NCBI GenBank assembly: GCA_030549495.1
Contig: JAUIRK010000127.1
Coordinates: forward strand, 275,586 to 339,585
Source of the DNA: Nectonema munidae
Taxonomy: Eukaryota; Nematomorpha; Nectonematoida; Nectonematidae
Length of the DNA: 64,000 nt
Direction: 5' to 3'
Both the position numbers and the translations under genes were made by a program. The notes beneath the pieces were generated by a model. The model was not told the origin of the DNA, searched no databases, and saw nothing but the letters and a program-made list of their open reading frames with translations. Shown piece by piece: positions 1 through 12,230 of the stretch (positions within the stretch are counted from its first letter, which is position 1; the number at the start of each line of letters is the position of its first letter).

Positions 1-800
1 CATTTTTAATTCTTATTTGCCTCGGCTAATATTTCCAGAAAACTCTTTTACCAGTATTGAAAAACAATGCAAATCATCTAAAATCCGTTCTCAAGCTATC
101 CATAATATTGTCTTTAATCCAAACAACGCTTAGTTCATTGAGTCATCAGGACTAACTTTGCGTGGGGTAATACTGAAGAGTAAATTCGATCGATTCCAAA
201 CAAATGTCCTTCATCATATCATCTTTAATACCTTTGTTTCTCCCAAAAAAAACCAATTTTTGTTGAGGAACAATGTAGTCAAGGGTCAAGTGCCAAAAAT
301 GCTGATGATAATATAACAAGTAAGATATGCAAATTATACAATGTAATTGAATCTGTTGCAATTTAGCGGCACTTGTCATCCCAATCGATTGATTATATTA
401 TTATAAACTGCCCTAAATACCCTGGAAACAGTTCATTCTACATTCTAAAAGACTGCATGAAAAACTAATTGAACTGTATAATGTTGAGAAAGATTACAAA
501 AAGGAAGAAATCAGTGCTGATAAGGCGCAATAATTTTTGCAATGAACTATACTATTTACCCGATGGAATGAGAAATCGCTGGTTACTATGCTAAAAAGCA
601 AAAGGATATTTTTTAATTAGGATTTGGAAAAAGCCATTGACAAGCCAAAATTGGAAGAAAAAGATGTTAATAATGCTAGATTAAAAGTTCTACAAAATCT
701 GCGAGCTCAAATAGATTGGACATGGCTGACCTTGAGTATTTTAAAACATAATAATAACATAACTTTTGAATGAAAGCAAGGTTCTTAATATAATCTTATT
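1..800 (+). other. AT-rich stretch with faint decayed coding patches
   Basis: Two stretches read like degraded protein on the plus strand. One runs from about 15 to 140 and ends in a TAG stop. The other is about 440 to 780 and is broken by several stops and frame changes, with lysine- and glutamate-rich segments. I do not recognise a family. They may be remnants of a transposase or a host exon. A minus-strand reading frame at 152-379 has low-complexity composition and no family features. Confidence 0.2.
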
Positions 801-2590
801 AACCCCTAACAATTTTTAGATACTAGAATACTTTGGATCATATGCAAGAAATTTTTAAGGGAGGCGCACGAGCTAATCACGTCGTACTAGTACGCGAAGG
901 TATAATATGAAAAGTATTGTGCTAACGCATCAAAGGGTACAGGCAGACGTATAATAAAAATTTTTAATTAGTATCCTATAGATAGATTTTTAAATAAAAA
1001 CAATTAATAAATAATATTTGTAGTTTTAAAAAGATTTTGAATTCCTCAACTTTTCTAGAACTGATTAAACAACTCTAAAAAATTTAGTAAAAATATTCAT
1101 GAAATCAATTAAAAATTCGGTAAATATCACAAAATACGACAAAAATTTGTCATGCAAACTACTTAGTTTGACATTTAAATACAAGATACCAAGACTAAAC
1201 CAATAAGCAAAAGGAAAATATGAAAACTGTTTGTATTCTTGGAGTAAATATTTATGGAATCAGTGATGTAAATTATAAACTTTTACAAGTAACAACTAAA
1301 TATTACTCAGATAAAAAAATTTAAAGAGTAAGAAATAATACCAAAGATTTTCTTAGGAATAAATATTGTTTTATTATATAATTTTTATTTCTAGTATAAA
1401 CGTGAAATTTAAATTTCCCTTTAAAATACACGATTGCATAGAAGATTGCTAAAAAGAAAAAAAAGAAAAATTATAAAAAAAATTTGGATGGTTATACAAC
1501 TTGTAAAATTTAATTAGAGGAATATATTCTTCTTCAAATGATTTATTTATTCATATAAACAAGGTTCATCACATGATGATAAACTAACTATTTCGATTAG
1601 TTAAGATTCGAAAACAAGAAAGAAACAAAAACATTTTATTAACAATGCTACAAATAATATTAACAAATTTTGGCAAAACGTTTCTATAGTTTTCTAAGAA
1701 GGTTATTAAAAACTACTTTGGGAGGATTAATTTCGACTTTAGGATGTTTTCAAGAAAAATGTAAGATGGGATGAGTTTCAATAAAGCAATAGAGTAATTG
1801 GACAAGAAGAGACTGTATTGGACTAAGAAGAGCTAAGGAAGTTGTGATATAGCTTCAATGATTATAAAGTAGTGGAGACAAACATCTCTTTAAAAAATCA
1901 CTTAAAAAGATTGCATCAAAGTATTTACACAAATTGATAGCAATCAGAATTTCCAATTCTTTGATTTTGTTTTTTGTTTTTTTTGACTATATTTTTAAAT
2001 AGTACATACAACGAATCTGTCCCGCTTTGACAAATCTAACACTTTGTTCTGTTAAAAAATAAATTATAAACTTGTTAGTGTATTTTTAACTACACCTTAT
2101 AAATAAAATACTAACAATTATGGAGTAAATTAGAACTCTTTCACCTTTATAAATCGAAATATTAACTAGATTGAGAATAAAATATTGTAGATAATATTAA
2201 ATATATATTATAGAATTAAACTAGAGTTTAATGAAATTTAATATTTTGCCTATAACACTAAATAGTTTATTATAGGCATCAAATTTCATCGAAATAAATA
2301 GAAAATTTATAATCGAATGTTCAATTTCTATTTTTTTAATAAATTAAATATAACTATAACTTCATGTTATAGCATGAAGCTAAACTAAATAGCATTAAAT
2401 TTTTATAAAAATCAATTGAAAATTTTCTTTTCCTTTATTTAATTTATCGTAAATTTTTACATCTAAATTTTATATTCTAAGGCATAAATAATGTAATCTA
2501 TAAGCATGGTTTGATTCTTAATTTTTTCATGTTTCTTATAATTTTAACTCTACTTTTTATAGAAAAAAAAATAGAAAAATATTTATTTGC
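800..2590. other. AT-rich intergenic DNA, nothing recognised
   Basis: Long A and T runs with frequent stops in all frames. No domain, terminal inverted repeat or RNA gene was seen. Confidence 0.5.
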
Positions 2591-2598
2591 AAAAAAGA

Positions 2599-2617
2599 AT
2601 TGATTGATTGATTGATT
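2599..2617 (-). repeat. Tetranucleotide tail (AATC)n of a LINE
   Basis: Four to five copies of a TTGA/ATTG tetramer on the plus strand. Read on the minus strand this is an A-rich AATAAATC(AATC)n tail, the usual 3' terminus of many arthropod non-LTR elements. It sits 130 bp past the stop of the RNase H reading frame, so it marks the 3' end of that minus-strand element. Confidence 0.65.
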
Positions 2618-2744
2618 TATTTGACGCAGCTTATAAAATGCAAGGATTTCAAAAGCTGGCAAGAGGCTTTTACAAAGGACTATGTTAATAATGAGCTGAG
2701 AGTTACACTAATTTTTATTTGAGTAAATAACTAAAATTAGTTAT

Positions 2745-3692
2745 TCATACATTTGTGCTGAAAAGAATTTTTTCAATACTTTTTATGTATAAAATGAGAT
2801 AAGGAAAAATTTGTGGCACACGGTACACTTCAGAAATATGTTGAGGATAATTACCGCAAACACTTAAACATTTGAACATAAATAAATGGCGTATATCGCA
2901 AAAATAAGGACAATTAAAGAGTACATGGTCGGTATTTTCAGTAGCTTCGCATCCAAATCTGCAAGCCGAAGTTAAAGATTTACCTATTCTATATAAGAAA
3001 CTCCTAGAAGCAGCATTACCAACTATCCATCTTATAATTTTCGCAGGCAAAGCAGGTAGCTTGGTTTTTTTGTGAAAACAGAAAATTTCATACAAACTCA
3101 AATTACCCATGAAAAATTTATTTCTAGCTTTCAGAGTACGAGAATTCCAAGCATTTCTAATTCTAACATTTAAAAGATTTTTAGCTAACTTAAGGGGCAT
3201 ATTATAGGTAACAAGAGGACCATCTAGGCTGCATTTGGCTAGTTTATCTACATATTCATTACCCTTTAGTCCTTTATGTGCAGGGCACCAAACCAATCTT
3301 ACCTCAAACAATATGCTTAACTTCAGATAAATAGAAAGTATAGTTTGAACATAGTAAACTTCATCATTTTTGTTTTTTAATGCCTTAATAAGAGATAAAG
3401 AGTCTGAGAGAAAATATATCAAGGAAATATTGGCAAAAAGTGTCATGTTGTTATATATATAGATAAAAGCTGAGACCAAAGCAGCACATTCAGCATAAAA
3501 AGAAGAAGCGACTAGCCCTAGGTATTCACAATAACTGAAGATAGGGTAGCTTGAGTTTGGCATATAAATCGCAAAAGCATAGGATCCTCTTAGAGTTAAA
3601 CTATCAAACGAACCATCTGTAAATACAAAGATTCCTTTGGATTTAGAGACGATCTTTTCGCAAAAATGAAGACTTTTCACTTTAGTATTAAA
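2745..3692 (-). pseudogene. RNase H plus CCHC C-terminal region of a LINE
   Basis: This frame encodes a type I RNase H domain as found at the C-terminus of I/R1-like non-LTR retrotransposon polyproteins, where it would remove the RNA strand during reverse transcription. From the GTG at 3680 the acidic residues are D22 (FTDGS), E64 (YAEC), D93 (LSDS) and the H135...D145 segment (PAHKGLKGNEYVDK). A C-x3-C-x7-H-x4-C zinc motif follows at 240-257, the usual tail after RNase H in such elements. The frame is open for 315 codons but has no ATG upstream of the catalytic core and is closed by a stop at 3693-3695. It therefore looks like the 3' remainder of a larger 5'-truncated ORF2 rather than a free gene. 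A 3' UTR and an (AATC)n tail follow. Confidence 0.8.
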
Positions 3693-4073
3693 TTAAAGAA
3701 AAAACAAATTGACGTGAAATCATCAACACTGACATTGATAAATACATAATAAAGTAATATCAAGCACCAAGTAGAAAAGTTCTTTTCTTTTGATTTTGCG
3801 GGATATTCAAAAGGCCGGAGCCGCTGTGAAGAACAACCCAATGGTAAGCCTCTCTTTGGTTGGAAAAAGTAATTTCAAGGAATAAGATTTCAGTTGAATC
3901 AAACATGAGTTGAAATTTAACAAAAATATGGAATATCATGTTAGAACACCAACATATTTGTATATGAATATTGATATTAAGTGCAATTAAAACATTCGAA
4001 CAAAAAATACAAAATTATACAATTTTACAAATTTCAAAAAATGTAAAAAAAAAAGAAAAATTAAGTATTTCAG

Positions 4074-7000
4074 TCAATTACTTATAAACGAGCAAACATA
4101 ACAGTTGAAAGAATTACAAGTAATATCGTATTCTTGAATAAATAAGTTTTTGAGTTTCTTTTTAAAAGTACCAATATTATGAGAAAAAAAGGAAAAAGAA
4201 AACAAAAAATTGTTATAGGTAAAACATATTTTATACTTCAAAGACTGTTTGAAAATTTCCCTAGTATAAAAGGGTAGGGTAGTTTTATTTTTATCTCGTA
4301 GGTTATATGTATAGTTTTGGTAATTAAAAGACAAAAAGTTATCGAAAATAGATGGTGAGAGCCTATTAATTATTTTATAAACAAACAATGAAATGTTGTA
4401 TGTATATAAATCACCTATTTTAAGGATATTGCATGAAAAAAATAATTGACTCGTATGACATAAATAACTAGTATTACAAATATATCTTATAGCTTTTTTC
4501 TGAGAACTAATTAAAGGACCAAGGTTTTGATGTCCCCAAATGGCAATACAATAATTAAGATGAGGTAAGACAAAAGAATTATATAAGAGAAGTTTTATTT
4601 TATGGGGAAATTTATTTTTAAAATGTTTTATTATTCCGATATTACGGCAGATGCCACTATTAACATAGGAGATATGCTGTTTCCAGTTAAGCTTATTATT
4701 TATGATGACTCCTAGTAGTTTAAATGATTCAACAAGCTCAAACTTGAAATTTTCAGAGTCTATAGACAGTGAGTTTTTACCAAAAGCCATAGCCTTTGAC
4801 TTTTTCATATTTATAAACATAGAATTGCTACTACACCATTCCAAAACTTTATCAACCTCATAATTGATATGATTCATATTTATTGATGGACTAAATAAAG
4901 AAAACAGTATATTAATTGTTATGTCGTCAGCATAACAAAAAAACTTTAGATTATCATTAGATCTATAAATATAATTAATAAAAACTATAAAAAATAAGGG
5001 ACCAAGAATTGATCCTTGTGGTATTCCAACATTTTTAAGACTTTTTATATTAGATTCAGAATCACTGAGCAAAACTTTATGGAGACGGTTTGAAAGATAG
5101 GAGTTAATTAAAGACAACGACTTACCATTTATTCCATAGCAGGACAACTTGCACACTAAAGTGAAATGAGGAACTCTTTCAAATGCTTTTGAAAAATCTA
5201 AGAAAAGAGAAAGAGTGCCCTTTTTGGATTCTAAATTGCATATTATGTCATCTAAAAAACAAGTAAGTAAATCCTGTGTGCTATGACTTTTTCTAAAACC
5301 AAACTGATACTTGAAAAAGATATCATGATTGACAAAGTAAGAATACAATTGATCAAAGAGTAGTTTTTCTAGTATTTTTGAGAATACAGGTACTATTGAA
5401 ATTGGTCTATAATTAGAAATATCACACTTATCACCGCCATTATGAACAGGATGTACAGCATTTAATTTAAAATCAGACGGAAATATAGAATGTTTTATGC
5501 ACGCATTGTAACCTAGTGTCAGATAATCAATAAGTGTGTGTAATACAACTTTAATATGAGAAAAATTGAGACCGTACGCATCTTTGGTGCTGCTTTTATC
5601 GCAATCTTTAATGGCAAGAATAACATCATTGCAAGAAATGTTTTCAAACTGAAATGATGAGTTTGCTAATTCAAAATACTTAGAAAAGTTTTCTCCTTCA
5701 TCAGTAACCGATTCAATACTATTGAAATGATTGCTGAAAAGAGAACACAAAACTTTGGTGTCATTTACAATAACGTTATTGATTCTTAAACTAATAGATG
5801 AATGCTGTGCATTTGATAGACATTTTTTAATACCAAGCCATAAATTTTTAGGATCCTTCTGATTAAGCATCATATTATGTAAAAATTTGTTTTTGAGCTT
5901 TGTGCACATATACTTTATTTTATTTTATTTCACAGGATAATAAACTTTAACTTCAATTCAGAAGAATTATTTTTTTTCATTCTATAAAAAATTATATTCC
6001 TTTCTTTAATTAAGTTAAGAACCTCAAGATTAATCCATGATTTTATTGGAGTTTTGTAATATGACCTGGAGTTTCTTTTAAATTCAAACACAGATGTACT
6101 ACAATTAACAAATTCAACTAGTTTGTTGTTTATCTTTGAAAAAAAGATATTAGGGGAATCACATACATCATGAAGATAGTAGGCCAATCAAACAAATTAA
6201 CATTCTCAATATATTTACTAACAAAGAATCTTTTTTTGATATAAAAATTCTTAATTAAAGGAGAAACCGGCAGTGTAACTAGTATTGGAATATGATCAGA
6301 GATATAATAAAGCAAATTGAAAGCTGAAAAACTATCTATAGAATTTGAGATAAAAAATTATCTACAAGAGTTTCAGAGGCAGGACGAGTTACTTTGGAAA
6401 TTAGAGGCATGCAATTGTGAGTTGAAAAAACATTTAAAAAAGATTGCACATAAGAAGATCTCTCTAGCTGAAAGAGATCGAAATTAAAGTCTCCTAGAAA
6501 AACACATGAATCAATATTCCATTCAAGATTAGATAGGAAAAATTCAAATTGGAAAAGGAACATTTCAATATCACTAGCAGTCGAAGAAGGTTTACGATAT
6601 ATATTGTTAATATATAAAAATCTAGATCCCTTAAGTGAAATACTGATAGTGGAAACTTCAAAGAAATCACTATCAATATTTATGCAATGGGTGCTGTACT
6701 TGATAGATTTATGTATATAGAACCCTAGGCCTGCATGTGAACTTATTCTAGAAGGTACGAAAAAAAAAGTATAATTTAGAATATCAAATAGATTGTGGGA
6801 ACCATCTTTCAACCAAACTTCTTGCAGACAAAGTACATGTATAGGTAAAACATTAATAGAGTTAAACTCTGAAACAAAACATTCCAACATTTCAAACTTA
6901 GCTTTTAGTGATTGAATGTTAATGCTGATAATATTCAAATCCTTAAGATTCAAGGGTACTGTAAGATCACTGAAACTGAAGGTGTTAGGAGATTCAAGTT

Positions 7001-7108
7001 AAAATGAGAAAAGCATTCACATAAAAACAAAGAATCCAAAAAGTCCTTATTATAAAAAAGATTTGCACTTTGTGAAAAATCTTTAGAACTAGGACAATCA
7101 AGATTCAT
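4074..7108 (-). pseudogene. LINE ORF2: APE endonuclease and reverse transcriptase, frameshifted
   Basis: ORF2 makes the nick and primes reverse transcription of the element RNA. The start ATG is at 7108. A frame change near 6990-7000 leads into the endonuclease segment, which keeps the N-terminal SINIQSL strand, LQEVW and GDFNFD. A further shift near 6336 moves the SDHIPI catalytic motif into another frame (6315-6130), and a linker segment follows at 6187-5930. The reverse transcriptase is then open for 611 codons from ATG 5909 to TGA 4074. From that ATG it shows NYRPIS (166), FLDFSKAF (236), GIPQGSILGP (295) and the catalytic YADD (326-329). It ends in a K-rich segment typical of reverse transcriptases with no attached RNase H. 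At least three to four lesions make it a fossil, though the polymerase part is well preserved. Confidence 0.85.
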
Positions 7109-8105
7109 TCAAATTTTCATTCATAAGAAAATTTAAAAAGCTTTTATTTAACTTATCCTGACGTTCTTTTAAATATTCCAAAGAAAGGCAACCCTTAGAG
7201 TTGCAAACATGATTGAATTCATGATTATTCGAAGCACAATTGTGACAAAAGACTTTATCTTTATTATTACATTGGTCAGAAGCATGATCAAGACCACAGA
7301 ACTTACAGGTAGGTTTAGTGACTTTACAATCTTTGGAGTAATGATTATATTTATTACATCTACTACAAGTTTTAATATGAGATCTCAGTAATTCAATGTC
7401 ATGAGTCACACAGTTAATATATATATACTTCTTTAAAAAGACATTTTTAACTATCATATGATTAAGTTTAATACCTATATTACAATATTTATCATTCCGT
7501 TGTACAAACTTAAACATATTCACTATATCGTTTTGCATAGAAATAATAGACTTAATTTCATCTAGCGACAATGCATTATCCACACTTTTTATACATAAAT
7601 AGGGACTTCGTGGTTCCAAATTATCAAAAGCTATCCCATTATCATGTAGTGATTTTTTCAAAAAATCGAAGTTTGCAGCCGAAGAAGATTCCAAAATGAG
7701 TGAATTATTAATTGTTTTTTTGAATCTTTTAAAACATAATTTATTGTTACAAGGTTTTAGTTTTTTATTGATAGTCTCATTCACGCTTTCATTTGTTTCC
7801 TTATCAAAAAAATTTGGGATAGAAACCGTTTTAGAAAGGTGAAAGGAATTAATCTTATGAGCAGGTTTTTTATCAGTTAATATAGAAGAATAAGTTGGAT
7901 AAATACTATTTTGAGAATTAAAGTTTTTCCTATCAATTAAACTATTAACATTCTCCTTTATTCCTTTGATATCTTCCTCTAAAGTGGAATACTTATTAAA
8001 AATTAAATTATTTGCTTCTAGATTTTCATAAAAAGAAATTAATTTTGTCTTAATCCTTAACGTTTCTATTTTTCCTATTAAATCTTTTAGAGATTCAAGA
8101 GACAT
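7098..8105 (-). CDS. LINE ORF1, zinc-knuckle nucleic-acid-binding protein
   Basis: An intact 335-residue frame from ATG 8105 to TGA 7098. The N-terminal third is K/E/L-rich and probably coiled coil (about 1-60). The middle is a basic domain with an RRM/PRE_C2HC-like look (LKPCNNKLCFKRF onward). The C-terminus has three zinc-knuckle-like clusters: CSRCNKYNHYSKDC, CKFCGLDHASDQC and CHNCASNNH. Such proteins coat the element RNA and help form the ribonucleoprotein. It is the first frame of the LINE and overlaps the ORF2 start by 11 nt. It is intact although ORF2 is broken, which suggests a fairly recent insertion. Confidence 0.8.
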   Translation of the reverse strand: MSLESLKDLIGKIETLRIKTKLISFYENLEANNLIFNKYSTLEEDIKGIKENVNSLIDRKNFNSQNSIYPTYSSILTDKKPAHKINSFHLSKTVSIPNFFDKETNESVNETINKKLKPCNNKLCFKRFKKTINNSLILESSSAANFDFLKKSLHDNGIAFDNLEPRSPYLCIKSVDNALSLDEIKSIISMQNDIVNMFKFVQRNDKYCNIGIKLNHMIVKNVFLKKYIYINCVTHDIELLRSHIKTCSRCNKYNHYSKDCKVTKPTCKFCGLDHASDQCNNKDKVFCHNCASNNHEFNHVCNSKGCLSLEYLKERQDKLNKSFLNFLMNENLNES

Positions 8106-8149
8106 ATTAAGTGGAAAATTAAAAAAAATAAATAAATAGATATTTTATA

Positions 8150-9130
8150 GATATATTTATTATAAATAAATAGATAAATAAAGGATAAAATACAATATAA
8201 AAATTTATATTTAAATTCAAAAAATTTGAGCGGCTATGATTTAGTTGGAATGAATCGTTACGTAAAAAAATTTATTAAAATTTTATAGTTAGATACAAAA
8301 GACTTAAAATTGATACTTCTTGATTAAAAGACTTCTTATTACATTTAGATTTGTCTATAAAGTTGACAGTCATAACATAAATATTTTATTCAATGATCAC
8401 ACTTTAGTTTCTCTAAAATAAGTGTCACTCAAATCAAATCAATATATTGGGATCAAACAAAAGTTTGTAGTGAAAAAGAATCACTTAAGTAAATACAACA
8501 AAAGGAAAATGAGAAAAGAGCAAGTATATTTGTATGTTAAAAAATAATAGTAATATATGATAAAACGAATAGAACTTATACTTATGAACTGTGATTTAAT
8601 TAGTGGGTTAATTAACGAGATGAATAAAAATTCTTTTCTAAATTTGCAGAAGGATGAGATATTTCCTAAAGATCTGGGTAAGAAGTTGAAAAGAAGAGAT
8701 GAGAAGGAGCAAAATGTCTTTTTTAGTTTTTATTTTACGCTCTGACTGTTGTGATATTTGAGAACTTGTTTATTGTGAGTTCAGAACGTTCGAAGGGGGG
8801 GGGGGGGTGTGATGTAGTTCTTTGAAGGTAGTTAATAGAAATTTATATTGTAAAAAATGGCTTTTAGGGAGCATTCTAGTATTTTCTAAGTGATCTGTCT
8901 TTAGTTGAAATGATTTCTCGATGTTGAATATCTACTTTAGACAATTCTTAGATAGCGTATCAAATTTAGAAAAGTTAAATTTAGATTAAAAAAAAATTGA
9001 ATAAATAAGAAGAGGATATAAATTTTCATTGAATAATTGAAGTTGTTAAGAATGTATTTTTTAATTAGCAAGGTTTTATGAGTTGCGAAAAGGAAAAAAT
9101 ATTTTTTCAAAACAACTTATTTAAATTTGG
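8150..9130. other. AT-rich spacer with a 13-G run
   Basis: No gene recognised. The LINE 5' UTR may reach into 8150-8250. A run of 13 G lies at 8795-8807. A 62-codon plus-strand frame at 8557 shows no family signature. Confidence 0.45.
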
Positions 9131-9139
9131 ACCTAGCAA

Positions 9140-10112
9140 TTATTTTGTTAAAAAAATGCTCAGTTGAAAGAAAGTTTGAAATATTGAATCCAAATATATC
9201 AATAGACGAGGCAACTTTGATAGTCGTCTAAAATTCATTTTTAGCGAGAAGATCGTCGTAGATGTCTTGCAAGAGTTCAATTTTAAGTGGTTGGAATCAC
9301 ACCATTGCATAAAGGAAGACTTGTGAAATAAAATGGAGTAAATCTCGTCAGCATACAAAGAAATTTTTGTGTGCATTTAATTCATAACGAAGGGGAGGTC
9401 GTTGATAAAAATATTAAATAGTATAGGGCTTAGTTAGGATGCTTTAGGCAAGCCATGTTTAGAGGGAGAAGGTGTAGAAAATGAGTTATTGAAATAGGTT
9501 TGATATGTGCGGTTTGACAGGTAGGATTTTATAAGAAAACGGCTGTTGCAGTCAATGTTAAGAATAGAAGTTGATGGTCGACGCAGTAAAAAGCTTTAGA
9601 AAGATCATATGATGTTATAGAGACAAAGTGCATGGAATCACGATGCACTCACTTGAAGAACAGTTTTTTTTTAACTGTATTGGTTGGAGTAGAGATTTGA
9701 ATTGCTTTGATGTATTGTGCAATTTTAAAAGGATAAATTTTTTCAAAAACTTTAGATAGGGCAGGGATATTCGAGATAGGCCGGTAGTTGGAGATGTCAT
9801 GTTTAGAAACTTTTTTGTGGATAGGAAGGATAAATAAGTGTTTTAAAGAGGTAAGATAGTTGCTATGTATAAAAATAAGTTGATAAAGTGTGTAAGAATA
9901 GGAGTAATTTAGTGTTAGCAGTCTTTTACCATATTCATTGATATTGGATCAAAAGGAAAAGAGTTATGATTGTCGTGGCATGTGACAATTGAAGATGGTG
10001 GAGCAAAATTTTAGAGGAATGTTGTTAGTTGTATAAAACCTATCTAAGGCTTATAAATAAGCAGACTTAGGAGAAATCGAAGTGACTTTATTATATTTGC
10101 AGAACACTTTGT
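9140..10112 (-). pseudogene. Second LINE reverse transcriptase fossil
   Basis: Reading the minus strand with frame changes gives successive reverse transcriptase blocks of a Jockey-type element. These are an N-terminal segment near 10110-10000, SNYRPISNIP near 9785, a degenerate DLSKAF...VDH block near 9610-9560, GLPKAS-LSPILFNIFINDLP near 9450-9400, and a mutated YADE (for YADD) near 9360. A W-C-N-LKLN-KT stretch at 9310-9250 follows. Many stops and shifts show it is old. Its motifs differ from the reverse transcriptase at 4-6 kb, so it is a different family. It is cut at its 5' side by the repeat element starting near 10115. Confidence 0.75.
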
Positions 10113-10114
10113 TG

Positions 10115-10410
10115 ACTCTATTAGTGCTGGGCTAAATTTGTCTGCTCAAGTGGTGGAGGCGTATAGTGCCCCACCTATATTTCTAAGAAATTTATAAGTT
10201 TTTCTAAATATTTTGAATGTTACATATATATTTCAACTAACCTGAATTTAGTGGTAATGTCCTTTTTTTTTTATCATAATCAATAAAACCTGTCAAAAAA
10301 TTGGTTTATACATGACAGCTCATCTCAAAAAAATTTTTTATCTAAATAATTATATAAAGTTTTTACACATATATACCCATTTTCAAGTATATACTGAATT
10401 CAAATTGGAA
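10115..10410 (+). mobile_element. Left end of the TTAA-type repeat element
   Basis: The first 60 bases match the left end of the complete element at 48134: a CTCTATTAGTGCTGG terminus, then AATTTGTCTGCTCAAGTG. A GC hairpin at 10152-10175 follows, then one 150-bp array unit containing ACCTGTCAAAAAATTG and TGACAGCTCATCTC. The TTAA and the first C bases are mutated. No right end is nearby, so this is a truncated copy. Confidence 0.7.
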
Positions 10411-10830
10411 AATTAATAATGTTTTTATTAAGTGTTTTCTTTGTAATATTTTAATTTCTGATAAAATACCAAAGTGCTTCTTACAAACATCATTCTCCCG
10501 AAAATGAATTTATCTCAATATTGAAAAATATTCTTTTAAAAAAATTTTTATGTAATGTTAAAAATTCTCACATTTCAAAATTTTGTTGAAAGTTGATGGA
10601 ATAAAGGATATTACGAATAAAGATAATATTTCAATCATACTTCATTCCTAATTTAATCAAAATATATCATTGTTCAAAATTATTTTAGATTTTACGTTTT
10701 GTTAAAAATTGTAAAATAGGAGAATGTCTGGTTGCAATGTCAACAATTGAATCCTGTAATGCTAATTCAATAACTGAGAATATACCTAATCGTTAATATG
10801 TTAGGTCTTAATTTAAAATAGATTTTATCA
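10410..10830. other. AT-rich DNA, nothing recognised
   Basis: No domain found. It may hold earlier, unrecognisable parts of the hAT fossil that follows. Confidence 0.4.
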
Positions 10831-10833
10831 CAG

Positions 10834-12230
10834 ATTTTTGATGGTGCAGCAGTGATGTCAGGTATTGAAAAATTCGAAATTTAATAATTTCTTTAAAAAA
10901 AATCTTTTAAATAGGAAAACATTTATGGGTACAAAAGCTTATATCAGAAAGAGCAGAAAGATGTATACCCTATATTCATTGTATTAACCACAAACAACAC
11001 CTAGTGATTGTCAACTCTTTGTGCAAATTAAAAAGAATTAAGCAATATTTCGATTAAAGCAAAGAACTGTTTTATACATATTTCTTTTAACATATGAATT
11101 TTTTTTTCATATCATAATTTATATATATTTTTTTTCTTAGAATCAAATCTGTATTGTAATTAATTTTTACATAATTATTTTAACGATAATCTCTCTTTTC
11201 GCTGCCTTTTTTTGTTTTTATCATTTAGAATTGCCTGCATTCTTCTCCCTTCATGAATGATCAAAGCCACTCTCAATCTCCAAAGTTCAACACTTACTCC
11301 TCAGAAAATATAATCAACAACAATATCATAAAATTTTATATATTCTCATTGTAGTTGGAAAGATGATAGATTTTTTTCCCATTCGAGCCTATAAGCATAT
11401 GTTTCTGCTCGAAAATTTTTTCTAATAGACCTAATAAACTTACTTACTTATTACTTAATTAACAAAATAATATCAATTTTTGTAAGTTGAAGGTGATTTT
11501 TTAAATTTTATCTAAACAAAGTCATATAGGTAATATTTTTTCGCAAATTTCATGGGAAATTCTTTAAAAAGGTTATTGGAACAAAAATAGGATGGACATT
11601 CAATTATTAATGATTATGAAGATATCTTTGTAAGTTTTAAAAAAATTACAAAATGATACAAATGTTGAGTTAGCAATTAAATGTGGAGGAATTTTACGTA
11701 AGTTTGAAAAATTGACTATGTTTTTTTGCCTTCCTTGTTAAAAAAATTCTAGAAGGTTTTACGCATACAAATACACTTTATCTCCTAATTTTTTGGATCC
11801 CTTTGAGCTAAAGCCAATTTTTGATTTGATGGATTCCAAAACAGACTTTTAAACTTTTCTCATCTCAATGCGAAGTTGTTTTAAATTTGTATATACATTT
11901 ATAATCAGCTTATAAAGACTCCAATTGAAGAAGTTGTAAAAGAAGTTTTCTCTTCACATATTGGTAATGCTGTGAAGTACATAACATAAATGATCAGTTA
12001 AAAATTTATTTTTTTACAGCTGCCCTTTTACTCTTGACCTCAGCACTTCTTCTTCTGAAAGAGTATTTTAAACTTTGAAGAGAATAATAATTTCTCGAAG
12101 GCAGTCAATGTTATCTGAAAGAAAAGAAGCGTTGATAATACTTTCAGAAGAAAAAACTTATCTACGAAGTCTTACTTTTAAAGAAACTTTATCCTAATTT
12201 TCAAGGAATCTGATTGAAAAATAAATTATG
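10834..12230 (+). pseudogene. hAT transposase fossil (DUF4371/ZMYM1-like)
   Basis: Two landmarks identify a hAT transposase. At 10834-11050 a core block reads FDGAAVMSG, then GVQKLISERAE, then YIHCINHKQHLVIV, which matches the DGA-MSG and H-C/H-NLV segments of the hAT catalytic domain. At 12020-12200 lies the C-terminal dimerisation region, with STSSSERVF-TLKRI and MLSERKEALIILSEEK. The core block is split by a likely intron at 10862-10914 (53 bp, gt...ag) that restores frame exactly after SG. The sequence between the blocks is heavily decayed, with stops. It has no link to the hAT copies at 28 and 61 kb beyond the superfamily. Confidence 0.75.

Larger units (their letters stand above)
3795..8150 (-). 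mobile_element. Non-LTR retrotransposon, CR1/Jockey-group, nearly full length
   Basis: In minus-strand order this holds ORF1 (8105-7098), an APE-type endonuclease (about 6953-6200), a reverse transcriptase (5909-4074) and a 3' UTR. ORF1 and ORF2 overlap by 11 nt: the ATG at 7108-7106 lies inside the end of ORF1, a normal LINE arrangement. The 3' UTR contains a GC-rich stem-loop with a UCCG loop near 3815-3835, resembling the terminal stem-loops of CR1/Jockey-group elements. ORF2 has several frameshifts, so this copy cannot be active. The reverse transcriptase C-terminus resembles CR1/Daphne-type elements, but the clade is not resolved by eye. The 5' boundary is uncertain. Confidence 0.8.
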
